The translations under genes were made by a program, and so were the position numbers. Positions 24,818 through 32,351 of a stretch of 38,723 nt of DNA are shown piece by piece. Location: the NCBI GenBank assembly GCA_017302655.1, contig JAFLDE010000032.1:1-38723 (forward strand). Reading direction: 5' to 3'. Below the pieces are notes generated by a model. It made no database searches and was not told the origin of the DNA. It was given only the letters and a program-made list of their open reading frames with translations. Source of the stretch: Burkholderiales bacterium. GTDB lineage: Bacteria; Pseudomonadota; Gammaproteobacteria; Burkholderiales; Burkholderiaceae_C. Within the stretch, counting starts at the first letter, position 1. Each line of letters begins with the position of its first letter.

Positions 24818-27036
24818 TCAGGCCACGTTCTTCCTCCCGGCTCGCCAGAGCACGAAGGCAAACTCGTCGGCCCGCTCGTCGTCGATCTGACTGCGCGTGC
24901 TGCCCAGACCGTGACCCGCATCGAAGCTCACGCGCAGCAGGATCGGGTTCGGCCCGCGATTGGCCTTTTGCAAGCGCGCCGCCATCTTGCCGCCGTGCCA
25001 GGCCTCGACCCGCGGGTCGGTCATGCCCACGGTCAGCAGCACCGCCGGGTAGCGCGTACCGTCTTTCACATGGTGCAGCGAGTCCATGGCCTTCAGCCCC
25101 GTGAATCCGTCGCGGTCCTTCACGGTGCCGAACTCATCGATATTGGGCGGACCGTTTTGCGAGAACTCGGCGCGCAGCGCGTTGCTGACCCCGACGCTGC
25201 TGATGACGCCGGCAAACAGATCGGGCCGCTCGGTCAGCGCTCGCCCCACCGTGATGCCGCCTGCCGAGCCGCCTTGAATGGTGATCGTTCCCTTGCCGGC
25301 CCAGCGCTCCTTGACGAGGTGCTCGCAGCAGTCGATCAGGTCGCGCCAGGTGTTGGGCTTGGTGAGCTTCTGCCCCCCCTTCCACCAGCGCTTGCCGTAC
25401 TCGCCGCCACCGCGCACATGGGCGACGCAGAACAGGCCACCGCGCTCCAGCAGCGCCAGGTTGCGCGGGCTGAAGAAGGGATTGGTGCTGATCTGGTACG
25501 CGCCGTAGGCGGTGACCAAGGCCGGGGCGCGGCCGTCGCGCTTCATGCCCTTCTTGGCCACGATGGACAGCGGCACCAGGGTGCCGTCGCGTGCCTTGGC
25601 GTAAGTGCGCACGGCTTCGAAGCCGGTCAGGTCCAGCGTCGAAGGCGGCGCGATGCCTGCGCGCTCCGTGCGTCCGCTGACAGGATCGTGGCGGAAGGTC
25701 GTGGAAGGCAGCAGCCAGCCGGTGCCGTCGATGAACACGCCGTCGTCGGCGGTGCTCGCGGACAACCCGCCCACCGAGCCCTCGAAGCCCAGCGGCACGT
25801 CGCGCAGCTGCGCGTCGGGCGTGAGCTTGCGCAGCTTGTGATAACCGCCGTCCAGGTCCAGCACATACAGGCCGTCGCGCGCCTGCGTGATGTTCTCGAT
25901 GACCAACTGGCCCTCCGGCACCACGGTCGCGGCGCTGGCGTAAGTGCCACCCGCCAGCGGCGTGTGCAGCACCTTGCCGTTCTGTGCCCCTTTGGTGGTG
26001 AGCATGTAGAGATCTTTGGCATCGAAGGCAAAGCCCGTCACCTCGTCGGCCACCGTGCAAACTTGGCGCCAGCGCGCGCGGCCCGCCACGACATCGGCCA
26101 GGGGCGCCACCAGGATGGGGTTCTCGCGCCGCACGCCGCCAAAGATGCAAAGCAGCGCCCACTCTCCGGCGCGACTCGTCATCACCACAGGGAACTCGGT
26201 CTCGCCCAGAGGCAAGCCGGCATCTCGGCCGAACTGGGCCAGCAGCAGGTCGTCCTTGGGGTCGGTGCCCAGCTTGTGCATCAGAGCCGGTGCACGCTTG
26301 TAGTAATCCACCGTGCCCAACTGCTTGAGGTCGTTGACGCGACCGTAGAAGAAGCCGGAGCCGTCCGGCAGCCACGAAGGACCGGCGTACTGGGTGCCAG
26401 GAATGCGCTCGGGCAGCACGCGCATCGTGTCCACCTCCATCACGTGCAGCACCGAGTTCTCGCTGCCTGCGGGTGAGAGGCCGTAGACCACATGGCTGCC
26501 GTCGGGCGAGGCCAGCCACCAGTCCAGCGAGACGTGCACGCCGCCCTCGCCCTTCATCGTGGTCGGATCCACCAGCACCTTCTCGGTGCCGGCCACGCCC
26601 TGGCGCACGGCCAGCTTGAAGTTGTCGGCCCCCGCCGGCCGCACTTGGTAGAAGAGCTTCTCGCCGCACTTCTGCACGCCGTAGACCACGGTCGTGCCAC
26701 CGGACAAGGCGGCTATGCGCGCCTTCAGCGCGTCGCGCCCGGGAATGCCACCCAGCACGGCGCGGGCATGCGCGTCCTCCCCCGCATGAAGGGATCCCAG
26801 TCCTTGTCCTTGGGGTTCTCCATCCAGCGGTACGGATCCACGATGGTCTCGCCGAAGAACGTCTCGGAGACCGGCTCGATGCGAGCCACGGGCTGCACAG
26901 GCAGCTTCGACTGGGCCATCGGGTGGCTTGCTCCATGCGAACTTGCCAAGGCCGGCAGGGTCGGAACGAGCGAAAGACCAGCGGCAGCTGCCGAAGTGGC
27001 CAACAAGCGGCGGCGACGGGGATCGGTTGCAGACAT
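24818..27036 (-). pseudogene. Prolyl oligopeptidase (S9A) with one-base frameshift
   Basis: Two overlapping frames together encode one exported S9 peptidase. The N-terminal part begins MSATDPRRRRLLATSAAAAG, a twin-arginine-type leader, followed by SETFFGETIVDPYRWMENPK and WDPFMRG. The frame then breaks at a run of five G on the coding strand (26779-26783) and resumes as AHARAVLGGIPGRDALKAR through a beta-propeller and catalytic domain. A sixth G would restore the frame. Catalytic residues are intact: Ser in QGGSAGGITVG, Asp in VGMTDPRVEAW and His in FDAGHGLGS. Such enzymes cut short peptides after proline in the periplasm. A homopolymer consensus error is the simplest reading, given the otherwise unblemished 640-codon body. 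Confidence 0.85.
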
Positions 27037-27367
27037 GGGCTGAAAGGTGTGGAGCCGAGGAGCGGGGATTCTGGGCCTCAAACGCCAGGGATGCGATGTT
27101 GAAGTCCCCGTGGCTCCGGAATCAGGGCCCTGTCTCGATGGCCCCTGCTGCCTGCCTGAGGTCGGCGCCAGCGCTCTGGCGCCAAGGTGCCCCGACCCTG
27201 CAAGACCTGAAGTCGAGGGTTGGCTGCTGGAGGCTGCGCCTCTGGAGCCGCCGAGCCACTGAGGCCGGGCACAAGCCGTCCCAGGCGTCGCCTGGCCCTT
27301 CTCGCCGCTCAACGCAACGCGGCAACGAAGCAGGAGCCGGCCACCGTGCCCACCCGCGCTACCTGCG
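27037..27367. other. Gene-poor spacer with a degenerate repeat
   Basis: No gene is recognised. Bases about 27195-27240 resemble 31400-31445: both can be read as LK-R-GCW-R-W-R in one frame, with roughly two thirds base identity by eye. This suggests an old dispersed element or a shared coding remnant. A CTACCTGCG direct repeat marks the boundary with the DUF6265 copy near 27360-27370. Confidence 0.4.
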
Positions 27368-27610
27368 CTACCTGCGCTGAAACGTCCACCGCTTGCTGCG
27401 CAGGAACTCGTAGCTGGCGCTTGTGCCCCGCAGCGAGGTGTTGGCGCCCGCCATCATCTGCCCGCGTGGCGTCGTCCACAGCTCTTCGGTCTGGCTGCTC
27501 CGGGTGGCCTGCAGCCACGAGCCCGCCAGCCAGGCGAGGCTGTCGATGGACTGGGCGTGGGCCAAAGAGGCGGCGAACAACAAGGCGCCCAGCAGGCTTG
27601 GGCTGCGCAT
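27368..27610 (-). pseudogene. DUF6265-like paralogue with 68-codon internal deletion
   Basis: The frame starts MRSPSLLGALLFAASLAHAQ and follows the intact copy at 23058-23504 closely through SLRGTSASYEFLR, then jumps to the last residues, KRWTFQRR. Relative to the intact copy exactly 204 bases (68 codons) are missing. The deletion ends fall on TGCGC in both places of the intact copy (23087-23091 and 23291-23295), leaving one TGCGC here (27397-27401). The remaining 80-residue product has the signal peptide and first third only, without the NP-HDFP region, so it is unlikely to work. It sits directly behind the AraC-family gene, the probable ancestral location. Confidence 0.8.
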
Positions 27611-27698
27611 GGAGGAAGCTGCCTTCAGTGGAGATGGCCACGATGCGAGGAAGACGGCCTGGCTCGGCGCGTACGAAGCGGACATCGTGCGGCCCCGT

Positions 27699-28508
27699 TC
27701 ACTCCGGTTTGCTGCTCACCAGCGCCGCCGACAAGCGCCCCGCACTCGCCAAGTAGGCGCGCGGGGGCTGCCCGGCATAGCGGCGGAACTCCCGGATCAT
27801 GTGCGCCTGGTCGAAATAGCCCGCCGCCAGCGCGGCGTGCAACCAGGGGCTGGGGGTGTCGGCCTCCAACTCATCGAACACGGCCCGAAAGCGCACCAGC
27901 GAAGCGAGCCGCTTGGGCGACAGACCGGTGGCACTGCGCAAGCGCCGCTCCAGCTGGCGCAGCGACAGGCCGGCATCGCGGGCCAGCGCCTCGGGCGAGA
28001 CCTGGCCCCGGCTGTTGAAGAGCGTGGCCACGGCCAGGTTCACGGCGGCATCGGGGGGTTCATTGCAAGGCCACGCCAGCGCCGTCAGAAGGGTGGGCAC
28101 CAGCGCACACCGCGCTGGGTCGGAAGCCGCCGCCAGGGCGCGGCGCCAGGCTGGCAGCTGGGGGTGTCGCAGGGGCCACCGCCGGTCGATCGTTGCCGGC
28201 GCGGGTTGTTCGATGAAGCGGGTCACAGCCTGCGGCCAGAGGCGAATGCCCAGCACACCCACCGCGCCCTGCGCCCGCAGCCGCAGCGCGTGCGTGAGAT
28301 TGCCCGCCAGCAGCAGCGGGGCTTGAGGCTGCCAGCGGCCAGCCGCATCGGGCTCGCTGTACGGCGCGCCGAAGTGCAGGATCAACTCCGGGCAGCCGTC
28401 GGCCACGATGCGCTCGTCATGCGGTTCATCGAACTGCCCTTCGAAGACCCACACGCAGCGCACCAGATGGGCCCACTCGGCCGGTGCAGGGTATTCGGCG
28501 TGGCGCAA
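27699..28508 (-). CDS. AraC-family transcriptional regulator
   Basis: The protein has about 269 residues. The N-terminal sensor-like half includes WAHLVRCVWVFEG, IVADGCPELILHFG and LRLRAQGAVGVLGIRLWPQA, typical of AraC regulators with a DUF6597-like domain. The C-terminal DNA-binding half has the first helix-turn-helix in PEALARDAGLSLRQLERRLR and the second in AALAAGYFDQAHMIREFRRY, then AGQPPRAYL. The start is taken as TTG 28508, which has AGGAAGGG seven bases upstream; the frame is open to 28598. It lies upstream of the deleted DUF6265 copy and 80 bases behind a hydrolase gene. Target genes are unknown. Confidence 0.85.
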   Translation of the reverse strand: MRHAEYPAPAEWAHLVRCVWVFEGQFDEPHDERIVADGCPELILHFGAPYSEPDAAGRWQPQAPLLLAGNLTHALRLRAQGAVGVLGIRLWPQAVTRFIEQPAPATIDRRWPLRHPQLPAWRRALAAASDPARCALVPTLLTALAWPCNEPPDAAVNLAVATLFNSRGQVSPEALARDAGLSLRQLERRLRSATGLSPKRLASLVRFRAVFDELEADTPSPWLHAALAAGYFDQAHMIREFRRYAGQPPRAYLASAGRLSAALVSSKPE

Positions 28509-28587
28509 GTCAGGGCCCTTCCTGGCAGTGATGAGGCGGGGCGATGATGCCAGCGCTTCGCCCAACGATTCACTGGCCCAAGGAGGT

Positions 28588-29691
28588 CTAGCGGGCAAGC
28601 GCCAGCACCGCTTGCACCGCGCGGATCACCGCTTCTGGCTGATCCACCTGGATGTAGTGGCCGGCGCCGGGCACCGCCTCGTAGCTGCCTCGCTTCGAGC
28701 GCTTGGCCAGGGCCTTGCGAGCCGCTTGCAAGCGTTCGGTGAACACGCGGCTTTCGCGCCGCACCGCCTCGGACTCGTCCGCTGCGAGCTCGGACTCCCG
28801 GGTCGCCATCAGCACGATGAGCGGCAGCGCGCCCCAGTCCCGGTTCGGCCGCACCACCGCCGCGGCATTGGCATCGAAGCGCTCCATCAACGAGGCGCCA
28901 GCGGCCCAGCGCGCGGGCTCCAGGGCGCGCGCCGCCAGGGCCTGGGCCAGGGCCGGTGGGTACTCGGCTGGCTGGCGCAGGCAGCCTGGCGGCACAGGCG
29001 CCTCCGCCTGCCGTTGCCGTGCTTCCACGGCCGCGCGGCAACGGCCAAAACTCAGCACCATGCGCGTGCCAAAGCCCCGATCGAAGGCCGCCAGGGCCGG
29101 CAGGCCATCGTCCATGAGGGAATCCTGCCCCGGCACGCTGGGATCCACCAGCACCATGCCCACCACCGCGTCACGGTGCTGATCCGCCAGGGCGATGCTC
29201 TCGATGCCGCCGTACGAATGGCCCACCAGCAGGTAAGGGCCGGGGATCTGGGCGGCGCGCAGGGCGTCCCAAAGGTCAGCCGTCGTCGCCTGCACGGTCT
29301 GGGGCACCAGCGAGCCCGAACTGAAGCCGAAGCCGGCCCGGTCCCAGGCACAGGTGCGGCTGAACCGGCCCAGTCGCTCGTGCACCGGCTTCCAGTCGAT
29401 CGACCAATCCCCCAGGCCTGCCAACAGCAGCACCGTGGGCGAGCCACGGCCCACGCAGCGAAGGTGGATGAGGCGCTGGTCCGGCAAGCGCGCCAGCACG
29501 TCCGGCTGGGCGTAGGGGAGCAGCGACAGGTCCACCGCCGGGGCCGCCGGGGCGAGCGGCGCGGATGCGGCGGACGCGCCCGAGGCGGGTGGCAACTCGG
29601 CCGCTGCGAGGCCCGTGGACGCGGCCACGCAGAGGGCCGCCAGACCCATGCGGCCGCAGCCGAAAAAGGCGAATGGGTCGGACGAGAGCAT
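28588..29691 (-). CDS. Exported alpha/beta hydrolase
   Basis: The protein has about 367 residues. MLSSDPFAFFGCGRMGLAAL leads a signal-peptide-like segment and an Ala/Pro/Ser-rich stretch. The hydrolase core follows: VLLLAGLGDWSIDW (oxyanion strand), CAWDRAGFGFSSG, nucleophile Ser159 in LLVGHSYGGIES, MVLVDPSVPGQDS and His in VPGAGHYIQVDQPEAV. The cap region between contains many Ala/Arg residues. It resembles the general alpha/beta hydrolase superfamily; the substrate is unknown. The ATG 29691 is chosen because it directly precedes the hydrophobic leader; the frame is open to 29811. Confidence 0.8.
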   Translation of the reverse strand: MLSSDPFAFFGCGRMGLAALCVAASTGLAAAELPPASGASAASAPLAPAAPAVDLSLLPYAQPDVLARLPDQRLIHLRCVGRGSPTVLLLAGLGDWSIDWKPVHERLGRFSRTCAWDRAGFGFSSGSLVPQTVQATTADLWDALRAAQIPGPYLLVGHSYGGIESIALADQHRDAVVGMVLVDPSVPGQDSLMDDGLPALAAFDRGFGTRMVLSFGRCRAAVEARQRQAEAPVPPGCLRQPAEYPPALAQALAARALEPARWAAGASLMERFDANAAAVVRPNRDWGALPLIVLMATRESELAADESEAVRRESRVFTERLQAARKALAKRSKRGSYEAVPGAGHYIQVDQPEAVIRAVQAVLALAR

Positions 29692-29888
29692 GGGAATGGA
29701 GGCTGGTCGTGCCGGGCGTTGCGGGCGCTGCCGGGCGCGGGATGCTAGCGAGTGCCCCGCCGGGCGCGGGGCGTCGCCGCCGAGCGATGGGTCGAACTCA
29801 CCAATCGGCAAGCGCTCGTGCCGAGCCCCGGAAGCTCCATGCTCGGGCCGAATGACCTAAGCGCTGTGTGCGGGCGGACAGCTAGGAG

Positions 29889-29910
29889 GGGGCTAAAGAT
29901 TCAAGGCCTG
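29889..29910. repeat. Left arm of a 22-base inverted repeat
   Basis: The arm starts GGGGCTAAAGATTCAAGG and ends CCTG. Its exact reverse complement occurs at 31340-31361, and a diverged copy in the same orientation as that right arm is at 31474-31495. The three copies share the ends GGGGTCAGGCCTT and TAGCCCC. The pair encloses the lipoprotein gene and the minisatellite. The repeat type resembles short palindromic extragenic elements, but no transposase is present here. Confidence 0.8.
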
Positions 29911-30049
29911 ACCCCGAGGTCCGTGGACCCCGAGGTCCGTGCGAGGTCCGTGACCCCGAGGTCCTGTGACCCCGAGGTCCTGACCCCGAGGTCCCTCCGA
30001 GGTCCCTCCGAGGTCCCTGACCCCGAGGTCCCTGACCCCGAGGTCCCTT
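29908..30049. repeat. Minisatellite of about 15-base units
   Basis: Ten occurrences of the core GAGGTCC/GAGGT follow each other. The commonest unit is CCCTGACCCCGAGGT (14-16 bases) and three shortened units are CC(G/C)TCCGAGGT-like (11 bases). The array abuts the left inverted-repeat arm, whose own end supplies the first unit, so it probably grew by slippage from the repeat. Open frames through it are artefacts. Nothing else is seen in the 29692-30089 gap. Confidence 0.85.
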
Positions 30050-30089
30050 CCCCACTGGCCAATGCGCTGGTGATGCCGCAGTCCGCCAC

Positions 30090-31199
30090 TCAGCGCAGGC
30101 CGGCCTTGATGCTGTCAATGGCCGCCTGGTTCAGAAGGTAGATCGGGGGCGCGGCATCAGCGCCATCGCGAATGACCTTGCCAAGATAGACCACACCGTC
30201 CTCCCAGTAAATTGCGTACTCGAAGAGCCAATACTTTGTCGTCCAGACCTGACGACCCTTGATGGATTCAATCCTGCCGTCTGCCAGATTCCAGGTCACG
30301 ATTGCACCGTCGTCCGCCCCAAAGGCCAACGTCAGACTCAACGGAAAGGCCGCCTGTAGCGAAGCGGCTCTTCCGCATGGCTGAGCGATATTCCCGCCGC
30401 TTTGCAAGAGCGTGCCGCAATGTGTCAGCGTCAGGCGGTCGCCCCGGTTCTTGAGCATCAGCTTCCTGTACGCTGCCCCTTCCAGGAAGCTCGCAGTTGG
30501 ATTGACGTAGAGCGGGGTAGGCCTCTCGGCCCAGGGAGACAGGCCCACCGCGGGCACCGCATTGGCCCAGGAAGCCAGCGTGCCGGTAAGCGGCGTGCTC
30601 GCCAGTGACTCGACCGTCCAGCTGTAGATCACCGGTCCACCGGGTTCAGCCAGCAGGTCCATCACGACGGCATCACCTTCGACCCGCAATTTGCTGCGAT
30701 AGCCCACAGCGCCAGGGCTATCGAGCGCCACGCCATGCAGCTTCGGGGCCTTGACAAGGCCACTCGCCGTCAGGTGCATCTCCGACACGCCCGTCGGCAA
30801 TCCGACGAACTGGCGGACGGCGTACTTGCTTTCCAAAGGCGACACGCGGAACTGCAGGTCCTGGCCCTGCGTGCCCAGCGGACCTTGCAGGGAGTAGGTG
30901 ATCACGTCTGCGATCACCGGAAAGTCGCTGCCGAAGTTTCGGTACGCATAGGCTGCGGACAGGCCAGCCTGCAGCGCGAGTTCGACCGACTCCCAGACGC
31001 TGCCTGAAGGCGGTTTGGGTGCTGGTGCTGGTGCTGGTGCTGGTGCTGGTGCTGGTGCTGGTGCTGGTGCTGGTGCTGGTGCTGGTGCTGGTGCTGGTGC
31101 TGGCGCTGGTGCCAGGTCCCCACCGCCTCCGCCACACGCTGCCAGCGCCATCGCAAACGCTGCGGTGCCCATGTGTTTCACCAATGTCCTGTCCGTCAT
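30090..31199 (-). CDS. Lipoprotein with (Ala-Pro)16 linker, unknown function
   Basis: The protein has 369 residues from ATG 31197-31199. MTDRTLVKHMGTAAFAMALA is followed by ACGGGGG, a lipobox with Cys22 as the likely lipidated residue. A (Ala-Pro)16 linker follows, then KPPSGSVWESVELALQAGLS and a roughly 300-residue domain with beta-rich character (VGYRSKLRVEGDAVVMDLLA, DDGAIVTWNLADGRIESIKG, YWEDGVVYLGKVIRDG). No family is recognised. The layout suggests an outer-membrane-anchored domain held away on a stiff, proline-rich stalk. The region is less GC-rich than its neighbours and is enclosed by inverted repeats, which suggests acquisition or a strain-variable cassette. Confidence 0.7.
   Translation of the reverse strand: MTDRTLVKHMGTAAFAMALAACGGGGGDLAPAPAPAPAPAPAPAPAPAPAPAPAPAPAPAPKPPSGSVWESVELALQAGLSAAYAYRNFGSDFPVIADVITYSLQGPLGTQGQDLQFRVSPLESKYAVRQFVGLPTGVSEMHLTASGLVKAPKLHGVALDSPGAVGYRSKLRVEGDAVVMDLLAEPGGPVIYSWTVESLASTPLTGTLASWANAVPAVGLSPWAERPTPLYVNPTASFLEGAAYRKLMLKNRGDRLTLTHCGTLLQSGGNIAQPCGRAASLQAAFPLSLTLAFGADDGAIVTWNLADGRIESIKGRQVWTTKYWLFEYAIYWEDGVVYLGKVIRDGADAAPPIYLLNQAAIDSIKAGLR
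31017..31112. repeat. Hexanucleotide microsatellite (GGTGCT)16
   Basis: Sixteen near-perfect units of GGTGCT on the plus strand (AGCACC on the coding strand) encode the Ala-Pro linker of the lipoprotein; only the last units vary (GGCGCT). Because the unit is six bases, gain or loss of units keeps the frame and only changes linker length. Confidence 0.95.
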
Positions 31200-31264
31200 G
31201 TACCTTCTGCCTCCCCAACAACGTCCGGATAGTCTAGGTCTAGCACTCACGCGGCTGGTTGGCA

Positions 31265-31531
31265 TATCCGCGCATCGGGGTCACGCATCGGGGTCTACGG
31301 CAGGCTTGGGGGCCACAGGCTTGGGGCAGGCTTGGGGGCCAGGCCTTGAATCTTTAGCCCCTACTGCCTTGCAGAGCTCGGCACTGGAACGCTGGCTCCA
31401 GAGTACCCCTGACTTGGAAGAGCTCAAGCCGAGGTTCGGCTGTTGGCTGTTTCGGGCTCGGTGGGCTCGGGGTCAGGCCTTTACTTTATAGCCCCCCCCA
31501 ACCGCACCTTTTCGTGGCTTCGGCTCAGAGG
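31265..31531. repeat. Repeat-rich spacer with right inverted-repeat arms
   Basis: The spacer holds short degenerate repeats (CATCGGGGTC twice near 31273-31293; GGCTTGGGG three times, 31303-31336), the exact right arm of the 22-base inverted repeat (31340-31361), the element shared with about 27.2 kb (31400-31445), and a diverged repeat copy preceded by CTCGGGGTCAGGCC (about 31467-31498). No gene is recognised. Confidence 0.65.
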
Positions 31532-31879
31532 TCACGTCTTGCCTTTTGCCCCATGAGCCCTCAACCCCATGCCAGGGCCTTTGGGAGGTGACGTAGTTCC
31601 CGCCCCATCGGCCTCCCGCAAGCGCCCCGCCACGAACTTGTGCAGCACGCTGGCCATCAGCGTTTGGTAAGGCAGTCCATCGGCCAAGGCGCGGGCTTGG
31701 ATGGCCTGCAAGTCCACCGCAGAGAGGCGGATGTTGACGCGCTTGTCTTTGAGGGCCGTCGCCTGGGCGGCGCTGCGAAGGCGGTCGAGTTCCTTGCGCG
31801 TGGCGACGGACTGCAGGGCGCCGCCTTCAAAGTCTTCCAGCAGTTGTGCCTCTTCGGCGTCGAGTTTGAGCTTGCCCAT
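31532..31879 (-). CDS. BrnA/CopG-like antitoxin
   Basis: The protein has about 115 residues. MGKLKLDAEEAQLLEDFEGG is followed by a charged helix (ATRKELDRLRSAAQAT), then KDKRVNIRLSAVDLQAIQAR and ADGLPYQTLMASVLHKFVAG, a ribbon-helix-helix pattern as in antitoxins paired with BrnT toxins. The start at ATG 31879 has GAGGA eight bases upstream; an alternative ATG at 31897 would overlap the toxin stop. It directly follows the toxin gene, the usual toxin-first order of brnTA. Expected role: neutralise the toxin and repress the operon. Confidence 0.8.
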   Translation of the reverse strand: MGKLKLDAEEAQLLEDFEGGALQSVATRKELDRLRSAAQATALKDKRVNIRLSAVDLQAIQARALADGLPYQTLMASVLHKFVAGRLREADGAGTTSPPKGPGMGLRAHGAKGKT

Positions 31880-31883
31880 GGGG

Positions 31884-32174
31884 TCAGTCCTCTGCATCGG
31901 GTGAAGGGGGAGACCAGTCGCGCGTCGCCTTGCGGCTGGGGATGATGGTTTTCAGGAACAGGTGGTCGCTCTCTTCCACAAAGGGCACCAGGTGCACGTA
32001 GCCGGTGAGCCGCACCACCATCACGCGCTGGCGCGGGTACCGCTGGGCATTGGGATGGGCGACCACGTCGAGCAAGTGGCCGTTCTCCACCGCCACGGTG
32101 ACCTCCTCGAAGGACACGCCACGCTCCTGCTGCAGCAGGACGTTCTTCTCGGGCGACCACCGGAACGGCTTCAT
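31884..32174 (-). CDS. BrnT-family toxin
   Basis: The 96-residue protein begins MKPFRWSPEKNVLLQQERGV, followed by SFEEVTVAVENGHLLDVVAH and, near the end, FLKTIIPSRKATRDW. The W-x-PEK, GVSFEE and IIPSRKA-R features match BrnT, a RelE-fold ribonuclease toxin that halts translation. The C-terminal SPPSPDAED extends beyond the core. Its TGA (31884-31886) lies four bases before the chosen antitoxin start. The pair sits beside the repeat-rich region, consistent with horizontally mobile DNA. Confidence 0.8.
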   Translation of the reverse strand: MKPFRWSPEKNVLLQQERGVSFEEVTVAVENGHLLDVVAHPNAQRYPRQRVMVVRLTGYVHLVPFVEESDHLFLKTIIPSRKATRDWSPPSPDAED

Positions 32175-32204
32175 GGGCTCGCATGCTAGCGCCTCGTGTG
32201 CCTT

Positions 32205-32228
32205 TTGGCATCAGCGGCTTGATGGCAA
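32205..32228. promoter_or_regulatory. Inverted repeat upstream of brnT, candidate operator
   Basis: TTGGCATCA (32205-32213) and TGATGGCAA (32220-32228) form a 9-base dyad with one mismatch and a 6-base spacer, about 30 bases upstream of the toxin start. BrnA-type antitoxins repress their own operon through palindromes near the promoter, so this is a likely autoregulatory site. It also lies 124 bases upstream of the divergent icmF start. Confidence 0.45.
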
Positions 32229-32351
32229 GGCCCCACCCACTCAGCGTCTGCCCGAAACCGCAGGAAACCTAAACTCCCAAGCCCCGCCCTCCCCGTCCGT
32301 TGCTCACGAGGCGCCGCGCACGACCTGGGCTGTTCCTGGAAGACGCACTCC

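Noticed and set aside
29908-30049. Possible CRISPR array
   Set aside because: Units are 11-16 bases and contiguous without unique spacers; no cas genes are present.
31015-31491. Repeat-encoded proteins on the plus strand (Gly-Ala, Leu-Val or His-Gln runs)
   Set aside because: These are other-frame readings of the GGTGCT microsatellite; the minus-strand Ala-Pro frame belongs to a lipoprotein with lipobox and a globular domain.
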